Source: Candidatus Brocadiia bacterium (GTDB taxonomy: Bacteria; Planctomycetota; PUPC01; DSUN01). From it: a stretch of 33,694 nucleotides of DNA. The notes beneath the pieces were generated by a model. The model saw nothing but the letters and a program-made list of their open reading frames with translations. It was not told the DNA's origin and searched no databases. The position numbers were made by a program, and so were the translations under genes. Shown here piece by piece: positions 1-8,576 of this stretch. The stretch covers positions 1 to 33,694 of the forward strand of contig JADHXT010000003.1 of the NCBI GenBank assembly GCA_016782825.1. The letters are read 5' to 3'. Within the stretch, counting starts at the first letter, position 1. Every line of letters begins with the position of its first letter.

Positions 1-151
1 CGCGTGTCTGCCCCCCCTGTCAGTCCGAGCGACGCCGAGGAATCTGGCTGAGGGCGGCGCGGCGCCCGAAGGTGGCCGCTGGGTCCGCCTGTGGCCAGAT
101 TCCTCGGCTCCGCGTTGCTCCGCTCGGAATGACAGGGGGGGCAGACACGCG
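1..151. repeat. Large imperfect palindromic intergenic repeat
   Basis: The first 22 bases and positions 130-151 are perfect inverted copies of each other, including a run of seven C (or G). A second inverted pair lies at 35-48 and 94-107, around a GC-rich centre of about 45 bases. The whole could fold into one long cruciform or RNA hairpin. It holds no gene. The inner arm resembles the dispersed 'cattccgag...gaggaatct' type of repeat found in many environmental genomes; that likeness is from memory. The left edge may continue outside the window. Confidence 0.75.
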
Positions 152-206
152 CGAGGGAGAGCCGATGCCCCGGACGCTGCGTGAAGTTCCTCCACCCACG
201 CTGGAG

Positions 207-243
207 CAGGGGAGGAGCCTTCGAGCGGAAGACTCCTCCCCTG
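207..243 (-). terminator. Hairpin downstream of the isomerase-like gene
   Basis: A perfect 11-bp stem (207-217 with 233-243) is topped by a smaller 4-bp stem (219-222 with 228-231). It lies 12 bases beyond the stop codon of the minus-strand gene ending at 255. There is no U-tract, so it may be a weak terminator or an mRNA 3'-end stabiliser. Confidence 0.5.
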
Positions 244-254
244 GGCGTGACGGG

Positions 255-1112
255 CTACTTGCCTGCGGCCGCGGCGAGCAGCTTGTCGCGGATGCGCTCG
301 AGCAGCTTGCGGGCCTTGATGATGTCCTTCTTCTGCTGCGGGCCGGTGATCTCGCGCTCGATGGTCAGCGGGCCTTTGTATTTCAGGTCGATGAGTGTCT
401 GGATGAAGCGCTTGATGCCCACCTCGCCCTTGCCGAGAGGGGTCTCGGTGCCGAGCTGGTTTTTCTTGGTGGGTCCCACGCCGTCCTTGGCGTGGACGCC
501 GACGACGAGCTTGCCGACGAGCTTGAGGGCCTCGATGGGGCCGCCGGTGCCGTAGAGGATCATGTTGGCGGGGTCGAAGTTCACCTTCACGTTGGGCCGC
601 CGGATGTCCTCGATGAAGCGGAGGAGGCAGGGGCCGGTTTCCTGGCCGGTTTCGAGGGAGAGCTTCTGCTTGCTCTTGGCCAGATAATCGGCGAAGGCGC
701 GCACGGTGCGCACGATGGCGCGGTATTCGGGGTCTCTGCGGTCTTCGGGCACGAAGCCCACGTGGGCGGCCACGACTTTCACGCCGAGGACCTTCGCGAA
801 GTCGGCGATTTCCTTGGCCTTCTTCACGCGGGCCTTGCGGGGGGCCTTGGGCACGAAGCCCACGGTCTTCTGCACGGTGGGGATGTCGTCGTAGCTTTCG
901 CCGTCGAAGCCGCAGAAGACGGTGGTGATGGTCACGCCCATCTGCTTGGCGAGCTTCTTGAGCTCCTTGGCCTTTTCGGGCTTGAGCCACTCGTCGCCCG
1001 GGCGGCCCATCTGGGCGTTGGTGACGCCCACATCGAGCACCTTCTGGATGCTCTCGCGCGGGTCCTCGCCCACACCGAGCATCACGCCGATGGCCATTGG
1101 TTCCAACGCCAT
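255..1112 (-). CDS. Sugar phosphate isomerase/epimerase-like TIM-barrel protein
   Basis: This 285-residue protein fits the xylose-isomerase-like TIM-barrel superfamily of sugar isomerases and epimerases. The expected divalent-metal ligands are visible: Glu154 (LETGQETG), Asp180 (NFDPANM), His207 (GVHAKD) and Glu252 (TIEREI). There is no signal peptide, so it should be cytoplasmic. The ATG at 1112 is chosen because GGAGG lies just upstream and a good promoter (1159-1187) precedes it; a longer frame would start inside that promoter. It lies downstream of two NupG-like transporters, which suggests it handles an imported sugar or sugar-nucleoside. The substrate cannot be read from sequence, because this superfamily also includes tagatose/psicose epimerases, inosose dehydratases and endonuclease IV. 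Confidence 0.88.
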   Translation of the reverse strand: MALEPMAIGVMLGVGEDPRESIQKVLDVGVTNAQMGRPGDEWLKPEKAKELKKLAKQMGVTITTVFCGFDGESYDDIPTVQKTVGFVPKAPRKARVKKAKEIADFAKVLGVKVVAAHVGFVPEDRRDPEYRAIVRTVRAFADYLAKSKQKLSLETGQETGPCLLRFIEDIRRPNVKVNFDPANMILYGTGGPIEALKLVGKLVVGVHAKDGVGPTKKNQLGTETPLGKGEVGIKRFIQTLIDLKYKGPLTIEREITGPQQKKDIIKARKLLERIRDKLLAAAAGK

Positions 1113-1158
1113 GTTCCACTCCTCCAATAAGGGAACGTTACGGGTGGCCGACGACCGC

Positions 1159-1187
1159 AGTGTACCTGCGGGCGCCCGACAAGTCAA
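1159..1187 (-). promoter_or_regulatory. Sigma-70-like promoter for the isomerase-like gene
   Basis: On the minus strand, TTGACT and TACACT are separated by 17 bases. The predicted start lies about 40 bases before the ATG at 1112, and the promoter sits just upstream of the transporter stop codon at 1194. Confidence 0.6.
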
Positions 1188-1193
1188 TGCGGG

Positions 1194-2363
1194 CTAGCCG
1201 CGAAAGAACGCCGCCAGCACGAGAGCGCTGGCCAGGGTGAGCGCGCACGGCACCAGGAAAATCGGCCGCCAGCGAAACTTGCCGTCCTGGGTGTAGCGAT
1301 CCATCACCACGCCGGTGAACTGCGTGCCGAGGAAGAGCCCGAAGCCGAAGAGCGCCACCGTGTAGAGCCCCGTGGCCGAGCCCAGAATCTCCGGCGGCGC
1401 CTGCTGCGCCACGTAGATGAACCCCACGCCGATGAAGAAGGCATAGGCGATGCCGTGCAGCGCCTGCGATGCGATCACCAGCGCGCGGGGCCGCGTGAGG
1501 GAGTAGACGACATACATCAGAAGCCAGAACGCCGCGCCCAGGACGAGGGTCCAGCGGAAGCCAATCTGCCTGATCACGCGCTCGCCCTGGAAGACCATAT
1601 ACACCGAGGCGAGAACCTGCGCGGCCTGCGCGATGGTCATCACCGCCGGCACGTTGCGGTCCTCGACGCCCAGGTCGCCCAGGTAGCGCGCCGTGCCGAG
1701 GAAATAGAACTGGAGTTGAGTGGCCACCACGAACGACACGATGAGGAAGAGCAGGAAGTTGGGCTCCCGCAGCATGGAGAGCGCCTTGAGCAGCGGGTCC
1801 ACGGCCTTGGGCGGCGTGTGGGGCAGGGTGAGGCAGTAGAGGCCCATCAGCAGCGACAGCAGGCCGGCCAGCACCAGGCAGTCGCTGCCGTCGCCGCTGC
1901 CCTTGGCGCGGCGCCACGCCGAGAGCATCCAGCCCACCAGCACCCAGGCGACGACGCCCCAGAGCATGATGCCGAAGGCCTGCTCCTTGGGCTTCGTCAG
2001 GTGCGAGAACATAAGGGAGTTCACGAGCGCCAGCGTGGGAGCGAAGGCCAGCGCATACAGGCACATGGTGACGAACAGACCGCGGAAGGTGGTCTTGCGC
2101 GCCGCCAGCAGCAGCACGCCGCCTATCAGGTGGGCGCCCGCGAGGAACCACTGGGTGGCCACATACATGTCCACCACCAGGCCGCCCACGAGGGGCGAGA
2201 CGATGCAGCCCAGGTAGATGGTGCCGTAAATCCAGCCCGTCTGCTTGCCGCTCATCTTCAGCGGCCCCAGCAGCCGCGCCGCCAGCACCGGCGACCACGC
2301 GCCCCACACGGCGAATTGCAGAAACATCATCAGGCTCAACCGAACGTACAGTTCCGTGCTCAT
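1194..2363 (-). CDS. NupG-like MFS transporter (nucleoside:H+ symporter family), copy 1
   Basis: This 389-residue polytopic protein has about twelve hydrophobic segments. Its N-terminal signature (LSLMMFLQFAVWGAW) is typical of the nucleoside:proton symporter branch of the major facilitator superfamily, the NupG/XapB-like family. It would import a small solute, a nucleoside or sugar derivative, with protons across the inner membrane. The ATG at 2363 follows an AGGAGG site at ideal spacing and has its own promoter at 2405-2433. It is a diverged paralogue of the next gene upstream (2587-3903), with the same signature and order of segments. The exact substrate is unknown; many such proteins in Planctomycetota-like genomes sit beside sugar isomerases, as here. 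Confidence 0.88.
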   Translation of the reverse strand: MSTELYVRLSLMMFLQFAVWGAWSPVLAARLLGPLKMSGKQTGWIYGTIYLGCIVSPLVGGLVVDMYVATQWFLAGAHLIGGVLLLAARKTTFRGLFVTMCLYALAFAPTLALVNSLMFSHLTKPKEQAFGIMLWGVVAWVLVGWMLSAWRRAKGSGDGSDCLVLAGLLSLLMGLYCLTLPHTPPKAVDPLLKALSMLREPNFLLFLIVSFVVATQLQFYFLGTARYLGDLGVEDRNVPAVMTIAQAAQVLASVYMVFQGERVIRQIGFRWTLVLGAAFWLLMYVVYSLTRPRALVIASQALHGIAYAFFIGVGFIYVAQQAPPEILGSATGLYTVALFGFGLFLGTQFTGVVMDRYTQDGKFRWRPIFLVPCALTLASALVLAAFFRG

Positions 2364-2404
2364 CACGTCCTCCTGACTCGGGGCGGGATGGGAAGCGCGC
2401 GTCA

Positions 2405-2433
2405 AGCATAGAGCGCGCGGGGCACGGCGTCAA
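2405..2433 (-). promoter_or_regulatory. Sigma-70-like promoter for NupG-like copy 1
   Basis: On the minus strand, TTGACG and TATGCT are separated by 17 bases. The promoter begins eight bases downstream of a low-complexity repeat (2442-2500), so repeat length could affect it. Confidence 0.55.
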
Positions 2434-2441
2434 GCGCTGAT

Positions 2442-2500
2442 GGAAGGGAAAAGTGAAAGTGAAAGGGAAAAGTGAAAGGGAAAGTGAGAGTGAAAGGGAA
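2442..2500. repeat. Purine-biased GTGAAAGGGA-type tandem repeat
   Basis: These 59 bases are degenerate repeats of the words AAAGTGAAAG and GTGAAAGGGA, and contain no C on the plus strand. The composition is wholly unlike the GC-rich surroundings. The repeat lies between the two NupG-like genes, directly upstream of the -35 box of copy 1. Tandem arrays of this kind can change length by slippage. Confidence 0.8.
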
Positions 2501-2586
2501 GCCATGGTGTGCACCGATGGCATGCACTGGCCGAGCCCGTCGCAATGGACAGGCCCGGCCGTTCGGTGTGCTTTGCGATGTGCAGG

Positions 2587-3903
2587 TCAGATGCCTTCGG
2601 GGGCCGGGGGCTCCTCGTCGGGGATTCCCTCGTAGGGCTCGGGCTCGCCTGTGTCGGCGGGAGCGCCCGCCACCGCGGCGGCCGGCGGCGGCTCCTTGAA
2701 GAAGAGCAGGAAGGCGAGGGCGCACGCCACCGTAATGGAGCAAGGGATCAGGAAGATCCACGTCCAGTTAGGCACGCCATCTTTGGTCAACATGCCCATG
2801 ATCCAGCCGGTGAACTTGGCGCCGAGGAAGCTGCCCAGCCCCAAGGTCATCAGTGTCAGGAGGGCCTGAGCCGACGCGCGGATATCCTTGGGCGCTACCC
2901 TGTCCACATAAATCTGCGAGACGACGAAGAAGAACGTGTACCCGACCCCGTGGAGGGCCAGCGAGCCCACCACGAGCCACACCGGCACCGTCTGGTACAT
3001 CGCGAAGACCACGTAGCGCAAGGGCCACGCGATGACGCCGATGGCGAGGGTTTTCCGGACGCCCAGCTTCTTGAGCGCGAGGGCGAGCAGCGTGAGCATC
3101 ACGATGCCCTCCGCGACCTGTGATACGGTCAGCAGCAGGGCCTCGTACTTCGGCTGGAATCCCACGCCGGTCTTGGTGGTTAGGAACGTCCCCGTTGGCA
3201 AGTAGTAGAATTGCAGTCCGGTGGTCACAACGAAGCTGATGATCAGGAAGAGCGCGAACTGCCGGTTCCTCAACAGGCGGAAGGCTTCGACGAAAGCCCA
3301 CGGCTTCTCGGCTTGCTTCTTCGGCGGCGTGTGTGGCAGGAAGCAACAGGTGAGCGCCATCGCCAGCGAACACCAGCCCGCCAGGTGGAGCATGTCCCCA
3401 GGTACTGTCACGCCCTGTTTCGCAGCCAGTACGCGCCACAGTGTCAGGCCCCAGCCGGCGGCTATCCAACCGATCGTGCCGAAAGCTCGGATCGAGCCGA
3501 ATTGCTTGTCAGCGTTGGTTAGATGGTGGAAGCACAAGGAGGCAGTGAGGGCGAGTGTTGGCGCGTAGAGCAGCGCGTAAATCACCATGGCTGGCATCAT
3601 TTTGTCGAACGTCTTGTGCGCCGTCATCGTCAGGAGTACGAGGCCCCCGAGGAAGTGCACGGCGGCCAGGAACCACTGGGTGGGGATCCAGCGGTCCACG
3701 ATCTGCCCGCCGATGAACGGCGCCACCATGCAGGCCAGCCACAGCGCGGCGAAGATCCAACTCGCCTGGTCGTGGGAGAAGCCCAGACCATGTTCGCCTA
3801 CGTCGGTAATCAAGTATCGATACAGTGTCGGCATCCACGCGCCCCAGATGGCGAACTCCAGAAACATCATCAAGCTTAGCTTGATGCGCAAGCTCATCTT
3901 CAT
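2587..3903 (-). CDS. NupG-like MFS transporter (nucleoside:H+ symporter family), copy 2
   Basis: This 438-residue polytopic membrane protein belongs to the same NupG-like MFS family as the gene at 1194-2363. The family signature is near the N-terminus (LSLMMFLEFAIWGAWMPTLY), about twelve hydrophobic segments follow, and a Pro/Glu-rich tail of about 35 residues ends the protein, probably in the cytoplasm. The ATG at 3903 is chosen because GGAG precedes it and a TTGACA promoter lies at 3960-3989; a longer frame reaching 4065 would begin upstream of that promoter. Its codon use is slightly less G/C-biased than its neighbours'. Function is inferred as proton-coupled uptake of a nucleoside or sugar-like solute, feeding the isomerase-like enzyme downstream. 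Confidence 0.88.
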   Translation of the reverse strand: MKMSLRIKLSLMMFLEFAIWGAWMPTLYRYLITDVGEHGLGFSHDQASWIFAALWLACMVAPFIGGQIVDRWIPTQWFLAAVHFLGGLVLLTMTAHKTFDKMMPAMVIYALLYAPTLALTASLCFHHLTNADKQFGSIRAFGTIGWIAAGWGLTLWRVLAAKQGVTVPGDMLHLAGWCSLAMALTCCFLPHTPPKKQAEKPWAFVEAFRLLRNRQFALFLIISFVVTTGLQFYYLPTGTFLTTKTGVGFQPKYEALLLTVSQVAEGIVMLTLLALALKKLGVRKTLAIGVIAWPLRYVVFAMYQTVPVWLVVGSLALHGVGYTFFFVVSQIYVDRVAPKDIRASAQALLTLMTLGLGSFLGAKFTGWIMGMLTKDGVPNWTWIFLIPCSITVACALAFLLFFKEPPPAAAVAGAPADTGEPEPYEGIPDEEPPAPEGI

Positions 3904-3959
3904 CCTGTCTTCTCCTGTCCAGGGCGAACGCCTGTAGCCCACGATGCCGAACGGGCGCA

Positions 3960-3989
3960 CTTCTACCCCACATCGTTCCGGCTTGTCAA
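3960..3989 (-). promoter_or_regulatory. Sigma-70-like promoter for NupG-like copy 2
   Basis: On the minus strand, a consensus TTGACA is followed after 18 bases by TAGAAG. Transcription would start about 50 bases before the ATG at 3903. Confidence 0.6.
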
Positions 3990-4100
3990 GCCCATTCCCT
4001 CGTCTCAGGCATGGCTCGACATCGAGGGGCGTTCCTTGCGGCGCTCTCGTCTCGGCTTTCGCCATCCCGTCGGGCGCGCATCCCGACCGCCGCGCCTTCC

Positions 4101-4128
4101 TTGCACTGGCAGGTCAAATCCCTATAAT
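4101..4128 (+). promoter_or_regulatory. Sigma-70-like promoter for the EF-G-2 gene
   Basis: TTGCAC is followed after 16 bases by a perfect TATAAT at 4123-4128. Transcription would start near 4135, leaving a leader of about 45 bases. This rules out translation from the TTG at 4137. Confidence 0.7.
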
Positions 4129-4178
4129 CTAAGGTCTTGCACATTTTCGCCAAGCCACGCTTCTGTGCGGAGACCAGA

Positions 4179-6233
4179 ATGGCCGACCATACGACAGCAG
4201 ACCTGCGCAACTTCGCCATCGCCGGCCACGGCAGCTCCGGCAAGACCACCCTGGCCGAGGCCATTCTGTTCAAGGCCGGCGCCACGTCGCGCTTTGGCAA
4301 GCCCGAGGAGGGCTCGTCCATCGCCGACGCCGACGCGGACGAGCGGGAGCGGCAGTTCACGATCTACTCCTCGATCCTGCACGCCAAGCACGCGGGCAAG
4401 CTGCTCCAGATCATCGACACGCCCGGCTACGACGATTTCTTCGGCGAGGTGGCCGGCTCGCTGCCGGCCGTGGAGACGGCGCTCATCGCCGTGAGCGCCG
4501 ACACCGGTATCCAGGTGAACACCCGCCGCGCGTGGAAGGCCGCCGAAGCACTCGGCCTCGCCCGAGCCGTCGTCGTCACCAAGATGAACGCCGAGAACGC
4601 CAAGTTCGCCGACGTGCTCGAGTCCATCCAAAGCACCTTCGGCAATACCTGCGTGCCCATCACGCTGCCCGTGGGGCAGGGCGCCGGCTTCAGCGGCGTG
4701 GTGAACACCCTCACCCCGCCGGCCGATGTGCCGGGCGACGTCGTGGGCGACGTCGAGGCGGTCGGCCAGGCCCTCCGCGAGTCCATCATCGAGGCCGACG
4801 AAGAGCTCATGATGCGCTACCTCGAGGAGGAGGAGATCACGGGCGACGAGGTCATGGGTGCCGCCGTGGGAGCCGTGGCCAGTGGCTCGCTCGTGCCGGT
4901 CTTCTGCGTGGCCGCCGAGAACGCGCTCGGCGTGGCCGAGCTGCTCGACGCGGTGGTCGCGCTCTTCCCCTCGCCCTGCGAGGGCCTCGTGCGCAAGGGC
5001 GTGAAGCCCGGCACCGAAGAGGAAGTGGAGCGGCCCGGCAGCGAGGACGCCCCGTTCAGCGCCCAGGTGTTCAAGGCTCTCTACGACCCCTTCGTGGGCA
5101 AGCTGGCCTACTTCCGCGTCTTCTCCGGCACGCTCAAGCTCGAGGACGGGCTTTACAACGTGCGCATCGGCAAGAACGAGAAGGTGCACCACCTCTACCG
5201 CGTGCAGGGCGAGAAGCAGGCCGAGGTGAGCGACGCCATCGCCGGCGACCTCATCGCCGTGGCCAAGATCGAGAGCCTCGAGGTGGGCGATACCCTCTGC
5301 GCGCCCGACGACCCCGTCGAGTTTCCGCCCATCTCCTTCCCCAGCCCCATGGTCGCCCGCGCCGCCGAGCCCAAGAACCGCGGCGACGAGGGCCGCATGT
5401 CCCAGGCCATCTCGCGCATCGTGAGCCAGGACAGAACCTTCCACGCCGAGCGCGACGAGGAGACAGGCGAGTTCATCACCACGGGCATGAGCAACCTGCA
5501 TCTCGACGTGATCCTCAGCAAGCTCAAGCGCAAGCCCTTCGAGGTGGAAATGGTCCTCAAGGACCCGCGGATCGCCTACAGGGAAACCATCGGCTCCAAG
5601 AGCACCTGTGCCTACCGCCACAAGAAGCAGACCGGCGGCGCCGGCCAGTTTGCCGAGGTGCACCTGCGCCTCGAGCCGCTCGAGCGCGGCGGCGACTTCG
5701 AGTTCGTCAACGAAATCTACGGCGGCTCCATCCCCACCAACTTCATCCCGGCCATCGAGAAGGGCGTGCGGGAAACGATGACCAAGGGCGTGGTGGCCGG
5801 CTACCCGGTGGTGGACGTGCGGGTGGCCGTGTACGACGGCAAGTACCACGACGTGGACAGCTCCGAGATCGCCTTCAAGATCGCCTCGTCGCGCGCCTTC
5901 AACGATGCATTCAAGCAGGCCAAGCCGCAGCTCCTCGAGCCCATCGTGGACATCGAGATCACCGTGCACAGCAAGTACATGGGCGACATCATGGGCGACA
6001 TGAGCGGCCGCCGCGGACGCATCCAGGGCATGGAAACCGACGGCGACCACCAGATCATCAAGGCCCAGGCGCCACTGGCCGAAGTGACCAACTACAGCCA
6101 GCAGCTCCGCTCCGTCACCGCGGGCGAGGGCAGCTACACCATGGCGTTCAGCCACTACGAGCCCGTGCCGCCCAGCGTCCAGCAGCAGGTGATCGCCCAG
6201 AGCGGCAAGAAGACCGGCGGCGACGACGACTAG
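4179..6233 (+). CDS. Elongation factor G-like translational GTPase (EF-G-2 type)
   Basis: This 684-residue protein has the full EF-G domain order. The G domain shows a P-loop GHGSSGKTT (16-24) and the G3 motif DTPG (80-83); the C-terminal part has GRRGRIQGME and GEGSYTM typical of EF-G domains IV/V. The P-loop spelling is that of EF-G-2 paralogues, not of the housekeeping FusA (GHIDAGKTT). The G4 motif is odd: TKMN at 134-137 where NKxD is expected, replacing the Asp that selects guanine. Known EF-G-2 proteins bind ribosomes and may act in translocation or recycling under particular conditions. The ATG at 4179 is chosen because the promoter excludes the upstream TTG; the ribosome site (CGGAG) is weak. 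It appears monocistronic, with a strong hairpin after the stop. Confidence 0.92.
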   Translation: MADHTTADLRNFAIAGHGSSGKTTLAEAILFKAGATSRFGKPEEGSSIADADADERERQFTIYSSILHAKHAGKLLQIIDTPGYDDFFGEVAGSLPAVETALIAVSADTGIQVNTRRAWKAAEALGLARAVVVTKMNAENAKFADVLESIQSTFGNTCVPITLPVGQGAGFSGVVNTLTPPADVPGDVVGDVEAVGQALRESIIEADEELMMRYLEEEEITGDEVMGAAVGAVASGSLVPVFCVAAENALGVAELLDAVVALFPSPCEGLVRKGVKPGTEEEVERPGSEDAPFSAQVFKALYDPFVGKLAYFRVFSGTLKLEDGLYNVRIGKNEKVHHLYRVQGEKQAEVSDAIAGDLIAVAKIESLEVGDTLCAPDDPVEFPPISFPSPMVARAAEPKNRGDEGRMSQAISRIVSQDRTFHAERDEETGEFITTGMSNLHLDVILSKLKRKPFEVEMVLKDPRIAYRETIGSKSTCAYRHKKQTGGAGQFAEVHLRLEPLERGGDFEFVNEIYGGSIPTNFIPAIEKGVRETMTKGVVAGYPVVDVRVAVYDGKYHDVDSSEIAFKIASSRAFNDAFKQAKPQLLEPIVDIEITVHSKYMGDIMGDMSGRRGRIQGMETDGDHQIIKAQAPLAEVTNYSQQLRSVTAGEGSYTMAFSHYEPVPPSVQQQVIAQSGKKTGGDDD

Positions 6234-6260
6234 GCCCCGCCACTCCCGCGTTGCATCCTC

Positions 6261-6292
6261 ACGCAGGCCGCCCACACCCGGGTGGCCTGCGT
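6261..6292 (+). terminator. Terminator hairpin after the EF-G-2 gene
   Basis: A 13-bp stem (6261-6273 with 6280-6292, one G-U pair) closes a six-base loop, 28 bases after the stop codon. The trailing sequence has only scattered T residues. Confidence 0.65.
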
Positions 6293-6311
6293 GCGTTCTG
6301 CCACGTGGTGC

Positions 6312-6340
6312 TTGACACGGCACCGCCCCGCGCGTAGCTT
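6312..6340 (+). promoter_or_regulatory. Sigma-70-like promoter for the glycosidase gene
   Basis: A consensus TTGACA is followed after 17 bases by TAGCTT, a weak -10. It lies between the terminator hairpin of the previous gene and the ATG at 6379. Confidence 0.5.
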
Positions 6341-6378
6341 CGCACCACACCGACATCCCGCACAGGAGACAGGCAACC

Positions 6379-8544
6379 ATGACAACGGGCCGCGACATTC
6401 GGCTGGCGCAAGGCGAGTGGCAGGTGGCGTTCGACCCCTCCGCATCGGCGCTGGCCTGTGCCCACGCGGCATCGGGCGCGGTCATCGAGGGCGTGCTCTC
6501 CTTCCAGGCGCTTCGCGACGACGGGGCGGAGGCGTGGCGCATCGTCCCCTCCCGCGACGACGTGGCCGACCGCCTGGCCCTCCTCGCGCCAGACGGCAAC
6601 GTGCAGGGCTACCTGGCCGCGAGCGTCCGGGGCGGCGTGCTGAGCATCCGCGCCGTCCATCGCGCGGCACAGGCCTACCGCGGCACGCTGCGCTTCCGCG
6701 GCACCGCACGGCTCGGCGCCGACACCTTTGCCTGCCGCACCCGCGCCCCCGAGGCGCCGCGGGTGGTGCAGATGGCCGCCGGCCCGGCCGACAGCGGGCT
6801 CAACGACTCGCTCTTCGACATCCCCACCGATGCCGTGCTGCGCCTCGGCGGCGACCGCGTGTCCATCACCACCGTGCCCGCCGAGGAAGGCAAGGCGCCG
6901 GCTTTCGGCGTCGCCCTCACCGCACGGCCCGAGACGGCGGCCCGTTCCGCGCTCACCTTCGAGCTCGAGCGCGGCTACTACCGCTCCCGCTACGTGCCGC
7001 ACTACAGCCCCATCGACAAGACTCGCTGCCCCTCGCCGCCCACGGGCTGGATGTCGTGGAACGTCTACTTCGACACCGCAGGCGAGGAGGAGAACCTGGC
7101 CGAGGCCCGTGTGGGCGCCGAGCACCTTCAGCCCTTCGGCCTCGAATTCTGGTCGATCGAATCGTGGCAGGACAACTCCGACACCCTGCCCGTCAGCCAG
7201 TTCCACAACCTCACCCTCCGCCCGCACCCCGGCCAGTTCCCCCACGGCATGAAGTGGCTGGCCGACGAAATCCGCGCCCTCGGCTTCCGGCCCGGCATCT
7301 GGACCGTGCCCTTCGGCACCGGCGACGAGGCCTTCTACGCCGAGCACCGCGAGTGGTTCCTCCACGACGCCGATGGCCAGCCCCTGCACAACTGGTGCGG
7401 CCGCACCGTGCTCGACCCCTCGCAGCCCGCCGTCCGCCAGCACATGGAAGACACCCATCGCACCATGGCCGAGGACTGGGGCTACGAGTTCTTCAAGATC
7501 GACGGCATGTCGGGCCGCAGCCAGGGCTACTCGGCCCACTTCTACGAACGCGACGACGTGCGCGCCACCTTCCGCGAGCCGTGCGACGCCCCCTTCGCGC
7601 TCTGCGTGGAAGCCCTGCGCCGCGGCATCGGCCCCGACCGCGTGTGGCTCGCCTGCCAGGGACACTACACAGGCCCCGAGGTGCCCTACGCCGACGCCGG
7701 CCGCATCGGGGCGGACATCGTGCACCCCAACCAGCCGCCGAAGTGGCACAACATCCTCCACCAGGCCGAGGCCACACTCAACCAGCTCTTCGCGCACAAC
7801 GTCGTGTGGTACGGCGACCCCGACACGCTGCTCGTCGGCGAGTTCCTCCCGCTCGACGTGGCGCGCATCGCCACGATCGTCGTCGGCCTGCCGGGGCAGG
7901 TGACGTTTGCCGGCGACAAGCTGGCCGCCCTGCCGCCCGAGCGGATGCGCCTGCTCCAGCAGTGCCTGCCCGTGTGTGACGTGCGGCCCCTCGACCTCTA
8001 CCCCCTCTTCGACCGCGCGCCCGTGTGGGACCTCAAGGTGCGGCGGCCCTTCGCCGCGTGGGACGTGGTGGCGCTCTTCAACTGGAGCGACGCCGAGGCG
8101 GAGACAGGCTTCGCCTTCGCCGAGCTGGGTCTGGAAGGGGAGGGCGACTACCTGCTCTACGACTTCTGGGGCGAGCGCTTCCTCGGCGCTCACAGCCGGC
8201 GCTTCGCGGCCCCCCTCGCGCCGCGGTCCAGCCTGCTGCTGGCCGTCCATCCCGCGCTCGGCCGCCCGCAGCTCGTCTCCACCGACCGCCACATCACCCA
8301 GGGCGCCACCAGCCTCGACGCCCTCCACTGGGACGACGCCAGCCGCACCCTCAGTGGCACCGTGCGCCTCGTGGCCGGCGTGGCCACCACGCTGGTAGTC
8401 CACCTGCCCGAAGGCTTCGTGCTGAGCGCCGCCGAGGCAGGCGAAGCCCAGGTAGTCTCGTGCACCCCGCGCGCCGACGGCACCCTGGCCCTCACCCTCC
8501 ACCGCGGCACCCCCGGCGCCGCGTGCTGGCGGTTGCGCTTCTGA
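6379..8544 (+). CDS. Alpha-galactosidase-like glycoside hydrolase (clan GH-D, GH27/GH36-like)
   Basis: This 721-residue enzyme has an N-terminal beta-sandwich-like region (about 1-215), a TIM barrel opening with PPTGWMSWN (near 220) and a C-terminal beta-rich domain. In clan GH-D the catalytic nucleophile is the Asp of a KxD motif, here Asp375 in FFKIDG. Asp446 in GRIGADI is a candidate acid/base. The likely reaction is retaining hydrolysis of terminal alpha-galactosides, though related subgroups cleave other alpha-linked sugars. There is no signal peptide, so it should act in the cytoplasm on imported oligosaccharides. AGGAG lies upstream of the ATG. The last 23 bases of the gene are repeated at 9070-9092, beyond the hicBA cassette. 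Confidence 0.85.
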   Translation: MTTGRDIRLAQGEWQVAFDPSASALACAHAASGAVIEGVLSFQALRDDGAEAWRIVPSRDDVADRLALLAPDGNVQGYLAASVRGGVLSIRAVHRAAQAYRGTLRFRGTARLGADTFACRTRAPEAPRVVQMAAGPADSGLNDSLFDIPTDAVLRLGGDRVSITTVPAEEGKAPAFGVALTARPETAARSALTFELERGYYRSRYVPHYSPIDKTRCPSPPTGWMSWNVYFDTAGEEENLAEARVGAEHLQPFGLEFWSIESWQDNSDTLPVSQFHNLTLRPHPGQFPHGMKWLADEIRALGFRPGIWTVPFGTGDEAFYAEHREWFLHDADGQPLHNWCGRTVLDPSQPAVRQHMEDTHRTMAEDWGYEFFKIDGMSGRSQGYSAHFYERDDVRATFREPCDAPFALCVEALRRGIGPDRVWLACQGHYTGPEVPYADAGRIGADIVHPNQPPKWHNILHQAEATLNQLFAHNVVWYGDPDTLLVGEFLPLDVARIATIVVGLPGQVTFAGDKLAALPPERMRLLQQCLPVCDVRPLDLYPLFDRAPVWDLKVRRPFAAWDVVALFNWSDAEAETGFAFAELGLEGEGDYLLYDFWGERFLGAHSRRFAAPLAPRSSLLLAVHPALGRPQLVSTDRHITQGATSLDALHWDDASRTLSGTVRLVAGVATTLVVHLPEGFVLSAAEAGEAQVVSCTPRADGTLALTLHRGTPGAACWRLRF
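8522..8544 (+). repeat. Left copy of a 23-bp direct repeat flanking hicBA
   Basis: These are the last 23 bases of the glycosidase gene, including its stop codon. They match 9070-9092 at 22 of 23 positions, the only difference being T/C at the twelfth base. The two copies are 548 bp apart and enclose exactly the hicBA promoter and genes. Confidence 0.85.
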
Positions 8545-8546
8545 TC

Positions 8547-8575
8547 TTGAATGCGGCGGGGTGGGCGTGTAGAAT
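8547..8575 (+). promoter_or_regulatory. Sigma-70-like promoter for hicBA
   Basis: TTGAAT and TAGAAT are separated by 17 bases. The -35 box begins two bases after the glycosidase stop codon, so the cassette carries its own promoter. Confidence 0.65.
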
Positions 8576-8576
8576 A

